Shown here: positions 7,473 through 15,289 of the stretch, in pieces
How the letters are laid out: each line of letters starts with the position of its first letter
Numbering within the stretch: the first letter of the stretch is position 1
NCBI RefSeq assembly: GCF_000952855.1
Contig: NZ_JSVU01000001.1
Span: forward strand, 62,001-126,000
Reading direction: 5' to 3'
From: Aequorivita vladivostokensis
GTDB lineage: Bacteria > Bacteroidota > Bacteroidia > Flavobacteriales > Flavobacteriaceae
Length of the DNA stretch: 64,000 nucleotides
Program-made: the position numbers and the translations under genes
Notes under the pieces: model-generated
What the model was told of the DNA's origin: nothing
The model's database searches: none
Seen by the model: only the letters and a program-made list of their open reading frames with translations

Positions 7473-9887
7473 ATGAATGTAGTAAAAAGAGACGGCCGGA
7501 AAGAGCCCATAATGTTTGATAAAATTACGGCTCGCGTGCGCAAACTGTGCTACGGTTTAAACGAATTGGTAGATCCCGTAAAAGTAGCAATGCGTGTAAT
7601 TGAAGGGCTTTACGACGGTGTAACAACCAGCGAGCTGGATAATTTGGCTGCGGAAATTGCCGCAACAATGACCACTTCGCACCCGCATTACGCACGTTTG
7701 GCGGCTCGAATCTCTGTTTCCAACCTTCATAAAAACACCAAAAAATCATTTTCGGAAGTGATGACGGATCTATACGAATACGTAAATCCGCGTACCGGAA
7801 AAAAAGCGCCATTGTTGAGTGATGAGGTTTTTGAGGTAATAAAAAACAACGCTGAGGAACTGGATTCAACCATCATTTATAACCGTGATTTTGGGTACGA
7901 TTATTTCGGTTTTAAAACTTTGGAACGCTCCTATTTGCTGAAACTGAACGGAAAGATTGCAGAACGTCCACAGCATATGTTGATGCGTGTTTCCGTAGGA
8001 ATTCATATGAACGATTTGGCAGCAGTGAAGGAAACCTATGAGTTGATGTCGAAGAAATATTTCACCCACGCAACCCCGACACTTTTCAACAGTGGAACTC
8101 CGAAACCGCAGATGTCATCCTGCTTTTTGCTTACAATGAAGGACGACAGCATCGATGGAATTTACGATACGTTGAAACAGACCGCAAAGATTTCACAATC
8201 TGCTGGCGGAATTGGTCTTTCAATCCACAACGTTCGTGCAACGGGTTCTTATATATCCGGTACCAATGGAACTTCAAACGGAATTGTGCCGATGCTTCGC
8301 GTTTTTAACGATACCGCGCGGTACGTGGACCAAGGCGGCGGAAAGCGAAAGGGAAGTTTTGCAATTTATGTAGAACCTTGGCACGCTGATATTTTTGACT
8401 TTTTGGATTTGAAGAAAAACCACGGAAAAGAGGAAATGCGCGCCCGCGATCTTTTTTACGCCATGTGGATTCCAGATTTGTTTATGCAACGCGTTCAGGA
8501 CGATGCCGAATGGACATTGATGTGCCCAAACGAATGCCCCGGACTATATGATTGCCATAGTGAGGATTTTGAAGCACTTTACCATAAATATGAAGCTGAT
8601 AACAAGGGCAGAAAAACCGTAAAGGCCCGTGAGCTTTGGGAAAAAATCCTGGAATCGCAAATTGAGACCGGCACGCCGTATATGCTCTACAAAGATGCCG
8701 CAAACCGAAAGAGCAACCAGAAGAATTTGGGAACCATTCGTTCTTCAAATTTATGTACCGAAATTATGGAATACACTTCCAAAGATGAGGTAGCGGTTTG
8801 TAATTTGGCCTCCATCGCACTGCCTATGTTCGTGAAAAATGGCGAATTTGACCATAAAGAACTTTTCAAAGTAACCAAACGTGTAACCAAAAACTTGAAT
8901 CGCGTAATTGACCGAAATTACTATCCGGTTATTGAAGCGCAAAACTCCAATTTCCGCCACCGTCCGGTTGGGTTGGGAATTCAAGGTTTGGCAGATGCTT
9001 TTATCATGCTTCGTTTACCGTTTACCAGTGATGAAGCCAAAAAATTGAACCAAGAAATTTTTGAAACGCTCTATTTTGCAGCTGTTACTGCTTCTATGGA
9101 AGAAGCGAAGGCAGATGGTCCCTACGAAAGTTATAAAGGCTCACCTATTTCCGAAGGATTATTTCAGCATAATTTATGGGGAATAAAGGACGAAGAGCTC
9201 AGCGGCCGCTGGGATTGGGGAAAACTGCGCAAAGACGTAAAAAAGCACGGCGTTCGCAACTCACTTTTGGTAGCACCGATGCCGACTGCTTCCACGTCGC
9301 AGATTCTTGGAAATAACGAGGCGTTTGAGCCATACACTTCAAATATTTACACCCGTCGCGTACTTTCGGGAGAATTTATTGTTGTGAACCAACACCTTTT
9401 GGAAGACTTGGTTGAACTTAGTTTGTGGAATGAGGATTTAAAGGAAGAAATTATGCGCGCCAATGGTTCTATCCAGGATGTTGAAATAATTCCGCAGGAA
9501 CTGAAGGAACTTTATAAAACCGTGTGGGAACTTTCTATGAAAGATATTATTGATATGAGCCGCCACCGTGGTTATTTCATTGACCAAAGCCAATCGCTGA
9601 ACCTATTTATGGAAAACGCAAATATGGCAAAACTAACCTCGATGCATTTTTATGCTTGGAAAAGCGGTCTTAAAACCGGAATGTATTATTTACGCACGAA
9701 AAGTGCCGTGGATGCTATTAAATTCACACTTAAAAAGGAAGAGAAAAAAGAAACCGTTGGTGCCGAAGTTGAGGCAATGGCAACAAAAGATGTTTCCACT
9801 AAACCAATGACGCCACAGGAATTGCGCGAAATGCTGGCACAATCCAAAAACGCTCCGGATGATGATTGCTTGATGTGCGGATCTTAA
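7473..9887 (+). CDS. nrdA: Ribonucleoside-diphosphate reductase class Ia, alpha (catalytic) subunit
   Basis: Catalytic subunit that reduces ribonucleoside diphosphates to deoxynucleotides. 804 residues. An N-terminal ATP-cone (about 1-95, [20 protein letters not shown]) indicates allosteric control by ATP/dATP. The active site is complete: C217 (MSSCFLL), N426-C428-E430 in SSNLCTE with the thiyl cysteine in the middle, C443 (AVCNL), and the C-terminal shuttle pair C799-x-x-C802. It also has [15 protein letters not shown] and the [10 protein letters not shown] nucleotide-site segment. The start ATG follows the repeat array, so the leader of a nrdB-nrdA transcript would contain the repeats. Confidence 0.96.
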   Translation: MNVVKRDGRKEPIMFDKITARVRKLCYGLNELVDPVKVAMRVIEGLYDGVTTSELDNLAAEIAATMTTSHPHYARLAARISVSNLHKNTKKSFSEVMTDLYEYVNPRTGKKAPLLSDEVFEVIKNNAEELDSTIIYNRDFGYDYFGFKTLERSYLLKLNGKIAERPQHMLMRVSVGIHMNDLAAVKETYELMSKKYFTHATPTLFNSGTPKPQMSSCFLLTMKDDSIDGIYDTLKQTAKISQSAGGIGLSIHNVRATGSYISGTNGTSNGIVPMLRVFNDTARYVDQGGGKRKGSFAIYVEPWHADIFDFLDLKKNHGKEEMRARDLFYAMWIPDLFMQRVQDDAEWTLMCPNECPGLYDCHSEDFEALYHKYEADNKGRKTVKARELWEKILESQIETGTPYMLYKDAANRKSNQKNLGTIRSSNLCTEIMEYTSKDEVAVCNLASIALPMFVKNGEFDHKELFKVTKRVTKNLNRVIDRNYYPVIEAQNSNFRHRPVGLGIQGLADAFIMLRLPFTSDEAKKLNQEIFETLYFAAVTASMEEAKADGPYESYKGSPISEGLFQHNLWGIKDEELSGRWDWGKLRKDVKKHGVRNSLLVAPMPTASTSQILGNNEAFEPYTSNIYTRRVLSGEFIVVNQHLLEDLVELSLWNEDLKEEIMRANGSIQDVEIIPQELKELYKTVWELSMKDIIDMSRHRGYFIDQSQSLNLFMENANMAKLTSMHFYAWKSGLKTGMYYLRTKSAVDAIKFTLKKEEKKETVGAEVEAMATKDVSTKPMTPQELREMLAQSKNAPDDDCLMCGS

Positions 9888-9910
9888 ATTTTGGAATAGT
9901 TTTATAATGG

Positions 9911-9946
9911 AAAAAGCCCTTGTTCAATTGAGCAAGGGCTTTTTCG
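9911..9946. terminator. Bidirectional terminator between nrdA and the convergent hypothetical gene
   Basis: AAAAAGCCCTTG (9911-9922) pairs perfectly with CAAGGGCTTTTT (9933-9944) around a 10-nt loop. Runs of A and T on the two sides allow it to serve both convergent genes. Confidence 0.9.
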
Positions 9947-9963
9947 ATTTAAGAAGAAATTAT

Positions 9964-10740
9964 TTATCCTTCGTCGGAAGGCAGGGACATTCTGGTATAT
10001 TCCAGCACGAGGGCACTCAGCCAATCCCAGTTAATTGATTTGTACGGATATTTCGCCATAAACTCGGCATTGTCGCCAAATAGTAATTCATAATTTTCCT
10101 CAAAATCACTTTTTGGCAGCCAGAATATTTTATCGCCCTTCTGAACGTAGTACGATTTCACAACACCGCCACCAATGGTAGGGCCGGGGCCCATTTTAAA
10201 ACCTTTTGATTCTTTGGCAAATGGATCGTGATAAACCGAAATTATTTGGCTGAATTCGGGATTTATCAGTTGCATCAAAAATTCCTTTTCGTCTTTTTTG
10301 TTTTTTAGGGAAACTTTTTGGTTCACAAAATAAATCTGGTCATTGCTGGTCAATTTTTTTGCGCTGTTTCTTCTTCCCATCCCATAATTGCTGAACTTTT
10401 GGGAAACCTTTCCGAATTTTTCCCATCCGCTGGCGTAAAGGTAAGCCTCGGCAATCTGCGATGCATCGTAGGTTTCTTTTTTGTCGGTAATACTGTCCTT
10501 AAAGACCATTTGGGCAATCTGCCCTTTTTTGGTTACAATGCCTTTGCAGTAGCCCTTGTGTTCGGAACCGTCCTTCATAATCACGGTCGATACTTTTTTA
10601 GTGGCAGGTTGGTCAAAACCTTCGTTGAAATAATAGGTTTTTAACATGTCCTTTTCCTCGTCGCTATATTTAACCTTGTCCTGCGCAAAGCCAAAGCTGC
10701 AGGCCATTAATAGTACGATTGATAAAAATTTTAGTTTCAT
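9964..10740 (-). CDS. Hypothetical secreted protein
   Basis: 258 residues from ATG 10740, beginning MKLKFLSIVLLMACSFGFAQ, a clear Sec signal peptide with probable cleavage after FAQ. An upstream in-frame start at 10833 would place the signal peptide internally, so the shorter form is preferred. The mature part is charged and contains repeated KKxTYDASQIAEAYLY- and KxxKDEKEFLMQLI-like stretches. I recognise no family. It is a single-gene transcript between terminators and shows no link to its neighbours. Confidence 0.75.
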   Translation of the reverse strand: MKLKFLSIVLLMACSFGFAQDKVKYSDEEKDMLKTYYFNEGFDQPATKKVSTVIMKDGSEHKGYCKGIVTKKGQIAQMVFKDSITDKKETYDASQIAEAYLYASGWEKFGKVSQKFSNYGMGRRNSAKKLTSNDQIYFVNQKVSLKNKKDEKEFLMQLINPEFSQIISVYHDPFAKESKGFKMGPGPTIGGGVVKSYYVQKGDKIFWLPKSDFEENYELLFGDNAEFMAKYPYKSINWDWLSALVLEYTRMSLPSDEG

Positions 10741-10883
10741 AATGTTGAGATTTATTGGTTGCTGAAACAATATTCCAACATTAATTTGAAACGGAGAATT
10801 ATTTTGGTGAAAAATCGGTTCCGAAAGCATCAAAATACGGCAGATGCCCTATAAAGTTTAACGACACTTCAAATTTTAAAAAG

Positions 10884-10914
10884 AAAAAGGAGCCCGATTC
10901 GGACTCCTTTTTGC
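10884..10914. terminator. Terminator downstream of the PiT transporter gene
   Basis: AAAAAGGAG (10884-10892) pairs with CTCCTTTTT (10904-10912) around CCCGATTCGGA, whose CCGATTCGG core pairs further. It has A and T runs for either strand and lies 23 bp past the stop of the minus-strand PiT gene. Confidence 0.85.
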
Positions 10915-10934
10915 TAAAGGTGTTCTAGAATTTA

Positions 10935-13178
10935 CTACGCTTTCTTATAACTGGTGTAATATTCTTCCATCAAGTTCATCAAGGCCGTTACCAGATCTTT
11001 AGTTTCAAGCAATAGGCTGAAATACAAAGTGGTGTTTTTAGGGCTTGACTCCTCGGTGCGGGTTCGGGCTATTTGCTTTTCAATTTTATTTGAAAGGCTT
11101 GCGAAGATTTCGTCTTTCTTCTCAAGTACATTCCCGATGCGCTGGAATTCCTTTTTGTGGAAGATGTCCTCAATTTCATTTAAAAGCTCTTCCAAATGGT
11201 TGTCTATTTCCTGAAGATCCTTTATTTGGTTGAAACGAAGCGCCTTGTGATTGTTGTTCACGTGCTTGTAGCTCGCCTTTGAAATAAATTCCAGCGACTG
11301 TACAACATCGGTTAGATAGCCGAGGATGATAATGTAGAAATTGCTTCCGCGAACGCTGGTCTCGTCCAGATTCTTGATAAAGTAGAAAATATTGTCTCGC
11401 AGTTCTTCAACTTCGTCATTAAGTTTATTTACGCCTTTTTTGCTCTTTTTCAGTTTTTTGGTGTCCTGTTTGGCAAGACCACGAAGCATATCAGTATAAA
11501 TTTTATTTGAGCGTGAGACTACATTGCTAATGTTTTCAGCACTTTCCTGGATAATCCCCTGAACGGTTTTGCTTTCGGTCTTTTTCAGTCCGCTTTTGTC
11601 CAGTTTCAATTTCACCTTATTTTTATGTGAAAGATAATTTCGAACCAACAAAAGGATGGCCAATAGCAGCAATACGGCAATCATGGCGCCCCTTCCAATA
11701 TAGATTAGGTATGCCAGCGTGCCGGCAGCCGTAAAGGCCACAAACGCGGTAAAGAACCATCCGCCTATTACATTCATAACCCCTGCCACGCGATAAACGG
11801 CACTTTCGCGGCCCCAAGCCCTATCGGCAAGTGATGTACCCATGGCTACCATAAAGGTTACATAGGTGGTGGAAAGTGGTAGTTTCATAGAAGTTGCCGT
11901 AGCGATCAAAATACCCGCAACCATAAGGTTTATGGAAGCACGGATCATGTCAAAGGCAGGAAGTTCGTAGGTTTTGTGCTTTGGAAGATTTACTACAGGT
12001 TTTTCAAAACGCTTATCTATTTTTGTTTGAAGCGATTTCGGAATAATAAATTCAAAATAAGTTGCAACCTGTGTACTCGACTTTACCAAAAAGCGCGAAA
12101 GCATATTGGGACTGAACTTTTCGTGCCCTTCGCCTTGGCGGGCTAGGTCTATCTCGGTATCAGAAACGGTACGTGCTTTTTTGGAAAACCAAAGGGTAAG
12201 TACCATAATACCACCCGCAATAAATAGAAGCAAGGGTTCTGCGGGCACCTGATCTGCCAGACTGTGCATGTTGTAATCTGAAGCCGCCACCCCGGAAGCT
12301 GCCCAATCTATGTAACTATGGTAGGCCGCCATCGGTACGCCTATAAAGTTTACCAAATCGTTCCCCGCAAACGCAAGGGCAAGACTGAAAGTACCTACAG
12401 CAATTACGATTATGAGAATATTCTTCTTGAAAATCATCATAAAAAGCTGTGAGAAAACCGTCCAGAATATGAAGCTACCGCCGATAAGCAACCAAGTGTC
12501 GCTTTCAATAATGTTTTTAAAACTTCCGTAAAATGGCGTACCCTTTAATCCTTTTACGAGGATGAAATAACTAATACAGGTAAGGGCCAAACCACCAAAA
12601 ATAGCCCCGAAATATTTCATTTTTCGCTCAACGTGGAAGGTAAATACTAGCCTCGACAGGTATTGAACTACTGCCCCCACGGTAAAAGCAATCACAACCG
12701 AAAGTAGAATTCCTGTTATAATTTCTACCGCTTTTTCGGTATTGATGTATTTTGTAATTGCTGAAATTGTCTCTGCATCGTTATGGCCAATTTTTATCAA
12801 TGCCATAATTACAGCGGCACCCAAGAGCTCAAAAACGATGGAAACCGTTGTAGATGTAGGTAAACCAATAGTATTAAAGAAATCCAGCAGTAAGATATCG
12901 GTAATCATTACTGCCATGAAAATAATCATTATTTCATCGAAGTAAAATTCTCCGGGGACAAAGATGCCCTTTCGCGCAACTTCCATCATTCCACTGGAGA
13001 AAACGGCACCAATGAAAATACCTAAACTGGCTATTATTAAAATAGTCCTAAAGGAAAGTGCTTTAGAGCCAATGGCTGAGTTTAAGAAGTTTACGGCATC
13101 ATTACTAACGCCAACCACTAGATCTGCAATTGCAAGCGCGGCAAGTGCAACAATCATTAATAAATAAATATTATCCAT
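10935..13178 (-). CDS. PiT-family inorganic phosphate transporter fused to a PhoU-like (DUF47) domain
   Basis: 747 residues. The N-terminal part (about 1-520) is a PiT permease with the duplicated signature GVSNDAVNFLNSAIGSKAL near residue 23 and a later FAGNDLVNFIGVPMAAY, about twelve membrane segments, and the intracellular loop common in this family. It takes up phosphate with a cation. The C-terminal part (about 540-747) is soluble and helical (VQGIIQESAENISNVVSRS onwards), resembling PhoU/DUF47 regulators that in other genomes are encoded next to PiT genes. The porin gene upstream on the same strand and the Pho-box-like promoter at 13201-13244 support a phosphate role. Confidence 0.9.
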   Translation of the reverse strand: MDNIYLLMIVALAALAIADLVVGVSNDAVNFLNSAIGSKALSFRTILIIASLGIFIGAVFSSGMMEVARKGIFVPGEFYFDEIMIIFMAVMITDILLLDFFNTIGLPTSTTVSIVFELLGAAVIMALIKIGHNDAETISAITKYINTEKAVEIITGILLSVVIAFTVGAVVQYLSRLVFTFHVERKMKYFGAIFGGLALTCISYFILVKGLKGTPFYGSFKNIIESDTWLLIGGSFIFWTVFSQLFMMIFKKNILIIVIAVGTFSLALAFAGNDLVNFIGVPMAAYHSYIDWAASGVAASDYNMHSLADQVPAEPLLLFIAGGIMVLTLWFSKKARTVSDTEIDLARQGEGHEKFSPNMLSRFLVKSSTQVATYFEFIIPKSLQTKIDKRFEKPVVNLPKHKTYELPAFDMIRASINLMVAGILIATATSMKLPLSTTYVTFMVAMGTSLADRAWGRESAVYRVAGVMNVIGGWFFTAFVAFTAAGTLAYLIYIGRGAMIAVLLLLAILLLVRNYLSHKNKVKLKLDKSGLKKTESKTVQGIIQESAENISNVVSRSNKIYTDMLRGLAKQDTKKLKKSKKGVNKLNDEVEELRDNIFYFIKNLDETSVRGSNFYIIILGYLTDVVQSLEFISKASYKHVNNNHKALRFNQIKDLQEIDNHLEELLNEIEDIFHKKEFQRIGNVLEKKDEIFASLSNKIEKQIARTRTEESSPKNTTLYFSLLLETKDLVTALMNLMEEYYTSYKKA

Positions 13179-13200
13179 TCTAGTTTTAATTAAGTTGGTG

Positions 13201-13244
13201 CAAATTTCCCATATAAAATAGGATTGATTGTTACCAAATTGTTA
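13201..13244 (-). promoter_or_regulatory. Pho-box-like promoter of the PiT gene
   Basis: On the plus strand, CAAA at 13201-13204 (minus-strand TTTG of a -7 element, GAAATTTG) is followed by GTTA at 13230 and GTTA at 13241. The first tetramer starts 29 bp from the CAAA and the two are 11 bp apart. The same spacings occur at 14489/14518/14529 and 19499/19528/19539. The -7 element ends 23 bp upstream of the start codon. The assignment to a PhoB/PhoP-like regulator is inference from geometry and gene content. Confidence 0.55.
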
Positions 13245-13256
13245 TCTGTATTTTTC

Positions 13257-14459
13257 TTAAAAATGAAGGTCAAAACCCAGCCTGTATTCCAAAGAGCTGC
13301 TTTCACCCGCAATGGTTGAATATGATAAATCTGTTTGAATTTTTAATTTATGGCCCACTATATATTTAGACCCTCCCAAAGTATATTGATTTTGTGTGTC
13401 ATTGGAAGAAAATGTATTGTCTGGCAAAATAGTGGTAAAACGTCCGGAAATTTCCCAATTGTTTTTAAAAACATAGCCTCCTTGAAAATTGAGCCCTTGC
13501 CCCGTATAAACCTCCTGCTCTGTAATAGAACCATCACTATTGATTACTAGAGGGTTTTCAGCATCGCGATAACTATATTCTCCCATTAATGAAAACCCGT
13601 TATACTTAAACATGGCATCCACAAAAATGGTACTTATATTGGTTTCGTAAAAACCGATATCATTGCGCATATAGCTGCCTTGATTGCTTCGGGTTTTTAC
13701 GGCATTATTGTTAAAATCATAGGTGGCGCCAATGGCAAGTTTTGGCGTTTTTTCGCGATAAATGTCGCCGCCAATATAATCTCCTTTTTTGGTGAACTCG
13801 CCAAAAGGCAATAATTCTACGCGGGTTGTATATTGAAACCCTCCAATATTTCCGGTTGTAATATTTCTACCTTCTCCCTGTGAAACGGCAAACATTTCGC
13901 GAATTAGGAAATTTTCAGAAGCCTTAAAACTATGGTGCAATTGCATTCCAAGGTCCCTGTCAATATTGAATAACCTGTTAAGTCTGGAACGGTCTATAAG
14001 CTGAAGATTACCGGAAGATATTACACGTTCCCTGTTCCCGGGAAGTTTTGTCTGTCCTGCCCATAGCTCCAGATTTTTGTAGAACTCCCACATTATTACT
14101 GCGTCATAAATGATTCGAGGAGCATTGCCAGTGAATTCTGAAGCTCCTGCCACATCAAAATTTGAAAGGCCTAATTCAATTTTATAGCGCAGCTTTGGAG
14201 AATAAGCAAATCCATCAAATTTTAATCTTGCACGGCGGATAATAAAGCTTTGTTCCGGTTTTCCAAATTTATCGCCATCGTGATCCCAGGAAGAATTGGC
14301 CCGTACTTGAATTCGTGGCGCAAAACGGACGCTCCACATACTGTCTTTGCCCACAACGTTAAGCATGCCGTCACCAAATTTTGGAACGCTTATTTGTGAA
14401 TGGACCGCGGAAACACATAAAAATAGAAAACCAAAAAAGAAAATATTCTTTAGGTACAT
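13257..14459 (-). CDS. OprO/OprP-type phosphate-selective outer-membrane porin
   Basis: 400 residues with signal peptide MYLKNIFFFGFLFLCVSAVH and cleavage near SQ. The mature part is a beta-barrel of alternating strands, typical of the phosphate-selective porin O and P family: FAPRIQVRANSSWDHDG, SFIIRRARLKFDGFAYSP, LRYKIELGLSNFD, LELWAGQTKLPGNRERVISS. It ends in phenylalanine (LGFDLHF), the outer-membrane barrel signature. It lies 78 bp upstream of the PiT gene on the same strand. Together they would bring phosphate across the outer and then the inner membrane. Each has its own Pho-box-like promoter. Confidence 0.9.
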   Translation of the reverse strand: MYLKNIFFFGFLFLCVSAVHSQISVPKFGDGMLNVVGKDSMWSVRFAPRIQVRANSSWDHDGDKFGKPEQSFIIRRARLKFDGFAYSPKLRYKIELGLSNFDVAGASEFTGNAPRIIYDAVIMWEFYKNLELWAGQTKLPGNRERVISSGNLQLIDRSRLNRLFNIDRDLGMQLHHSFKASENFLIREMFAVSQGEGRNITTGNIGGFQYTTRVELLPFGEFTKKGDYIGGDIYREKTPKLAIGATYDFNNNAVKTRSNQGSYMRNDIGFYETNISTIFVDAMFKYNGFSLMGEYSYRDAENPLVINSDGSITEQEVYTGQGLNFQGGYVFKNNWEISGRFTTILPDNTFSSNDTQNQYTLGGSKYIVGHKLKIQTDLSYSTIAGESSSLEYRLGFDLHF

Positions 14460-14488
14460 TTTAAAATCGATTATAGTTTTTGTCGCTG

Positions 14489-14532
14489 CAAAGGACTAAA
14501 TTTTAAACTAATTGTATGTTTCCGTAATGTTA
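14489..14532 (-). promoter_or_regulatory. Pho-box-like promoter of the porin gene
   Basis: Plus-strand CAAA at 14489-14492 (minus strand GTCCTTTG), GTTT at 14518 and GTTA at 14529. The 29-bp and 11-bp spacings equal those upstream of the PiT gene and the lipoprotein gene. The -7 element ends 30 bp upstream of the porin start codon. Confidence 0.5.
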
Positions 14533-14565
14533 AGCAACGTTTCTTTAGTTTCTTATAAATTTAAT

Positions 14566-14594
14566 AAAAAAGGGCTGTCCATAACGAACAGCCC
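14566..14594 (-). terminator. Orphan minus-strand terminator upstream of the porin promoter
   Basis: GGGCTGT (14572-14578) pairs with ACAGCCC (14588-14594). On the minus strand the stem is followed by TTTTTT (complement of the A-run at 14566-14571). No minus-strand gene lies to its right before the plus-strand gene at 14859. It would therefore end a short non-coding transcript starting between about 14600 and 14815, or block antisense read-through. A second weaker hairpin, ATTGCC/GGCAAT, lies at 14637-14658. Confidence 0.6.
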
Positions 14595-14778
14595 CATTTG
14601 AAAATCTAGTCGACAAAAACTAAACGATTTCAAAAATTGCCCAATATAATAGGCAATTACAAAGAAAATCTATCGATCATAACTTAGTGTGAAGATAGCT
14701 TTACCAAATCATTAAGATATTGATTCGAAACAAAGGATTTTTTTAAAACACTGAAAATAAACAGGTTAAAGGTTTAAT

Positions 14779-14815
14779 GTTAAGTTAACGTTACCAAATG
14801 GTTTCGTAAGCGTTA
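14779..14815. promoter_or_regulatory. Four GTTA/GTTT tetramers phased at 11 bp
   Basis: GTTA at 14779, GTTA at 14790, GTTT at 14801 and GTTA at 14812, exactly 11 bp apart. It resembles the arrays at the phosphate-gene promoters, but no CAAA lies at the 29-bp position on the minus side. It abuts the plus-strand promoter of the MORN-like gene (TAATTTTG 14814-14821, TAAATTTG 14822-14829). Confidence 0.5.
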
Positions 14816-14829
14816 ATTTTGTAAATTTG
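14814..14829 (+). promoter_or_regulatory. Consensus -7 elements for the MORN-like gene
   Basis: TAATTTTG (14814-14821) and TAAATTTG (14822-14829) both match the Bacteroidota -7 consensus TAnnTTTG exactly. They lie 30-45 bp upstream of ATG 14859. The -33 side is occupied by the phased GTTA array. Confidence 0.5.
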
Positions 14830-14858
14830 ATTATTCTGAAAATCTAAAACTTTGAAAA

Positions 14859-15218
14859 ATGAAAAATTTAATCACCCTTTTTGCAATCGTATTAACAGTT
14901 TCAATGGCATTTGCACAAAATGCTAATAAAAACACGTATTATTTGGATGGCAATGTGATTAAGGCAACAATATATCACGATAATGGAACGGTTGCACAAA
15001 CTGGCTACTATACTGCAGACAATAAGCTAACTGGAGAATGGGTGAGCTATGATTTTAACGGTAATAAGGCTGCCATTGCGCAATATAATAATGGTGAAAA
15101 AGTGGGCACGTGGTATTTCTTTACAAATGAAGACATAAAAGAAGTTTCTTATGCTGATGCCCGTATTGCCAAGGTTGTAACTTGGAAATCTGACGATATT
15201 CAGATTGTTTCTAATTAA
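14859..15218 (+). CDS. Small secreted MORN/YwqK-like repeat protein
   Basis: 119 residues with a signal peptide, MKNLITLFAIVLTVSMAFAQ. The mature part has three or four copies of a short beta-hairpin motif (YLDGNVIKATIYHDNG, GYYTADNKLTGEWVSYDFNG, QYNNGEKVGTWYFF), the pattern of MORN_2/YwqK-variant repeats. Such proteins are often labelled antitoxins, but nothing here supports that role. Function unknown; probably periplasmic. Its upstream region shares the 11-bp phased GTTA array with the phosphate genes, so phosphate control is possible. Confidence 0.8.
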   Translation: MKNLITLFAIVLTVSMAFAQNANKNTYYLDGNVIKATIYHDNGTVAQTGYYTADNKLTGEWVSYDFNGNKAAIAQYNNGEKVGTWYFFTNEDIKEVSYADARIAKVVTWKSDDIQIVSN

Positions 15219-15238
15219 ACTCTAATTCTATTATACAT

Positions 15239-15270
15239 AAAAAACCCTAGCTCAAATGCTAGGGTTTTTT
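15239..15270. terminator. Bidirectional terminator between the MORN-like gene and the TonB receptor gene
   Basis: AAAAAACCCTAG (15239-15250) and CTAGGGTTTTTT (15259-15270) form a perfect 12-bp stem with an 8-nt loop, serving the two convergent genes. Confidence 0.92.
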
Positions 15271-15289
15271 ATTTTTCAAGTAATCCATT

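Noticed and set aside
14566-14594. Attenuator in the porin leader
   Set aside because: The likely porin promoter (-7 at 14489-14492) is downstream of this hairpin, so it would not be in the mRNA. Kept only as an orphan terminator.
14859-15218. Antitoxin function for the MORN/YwqK-like protein
   Set aside because: It has a signal peptide and no toxin gene beside it, so a cytosolic antitoxin role is unlikely.
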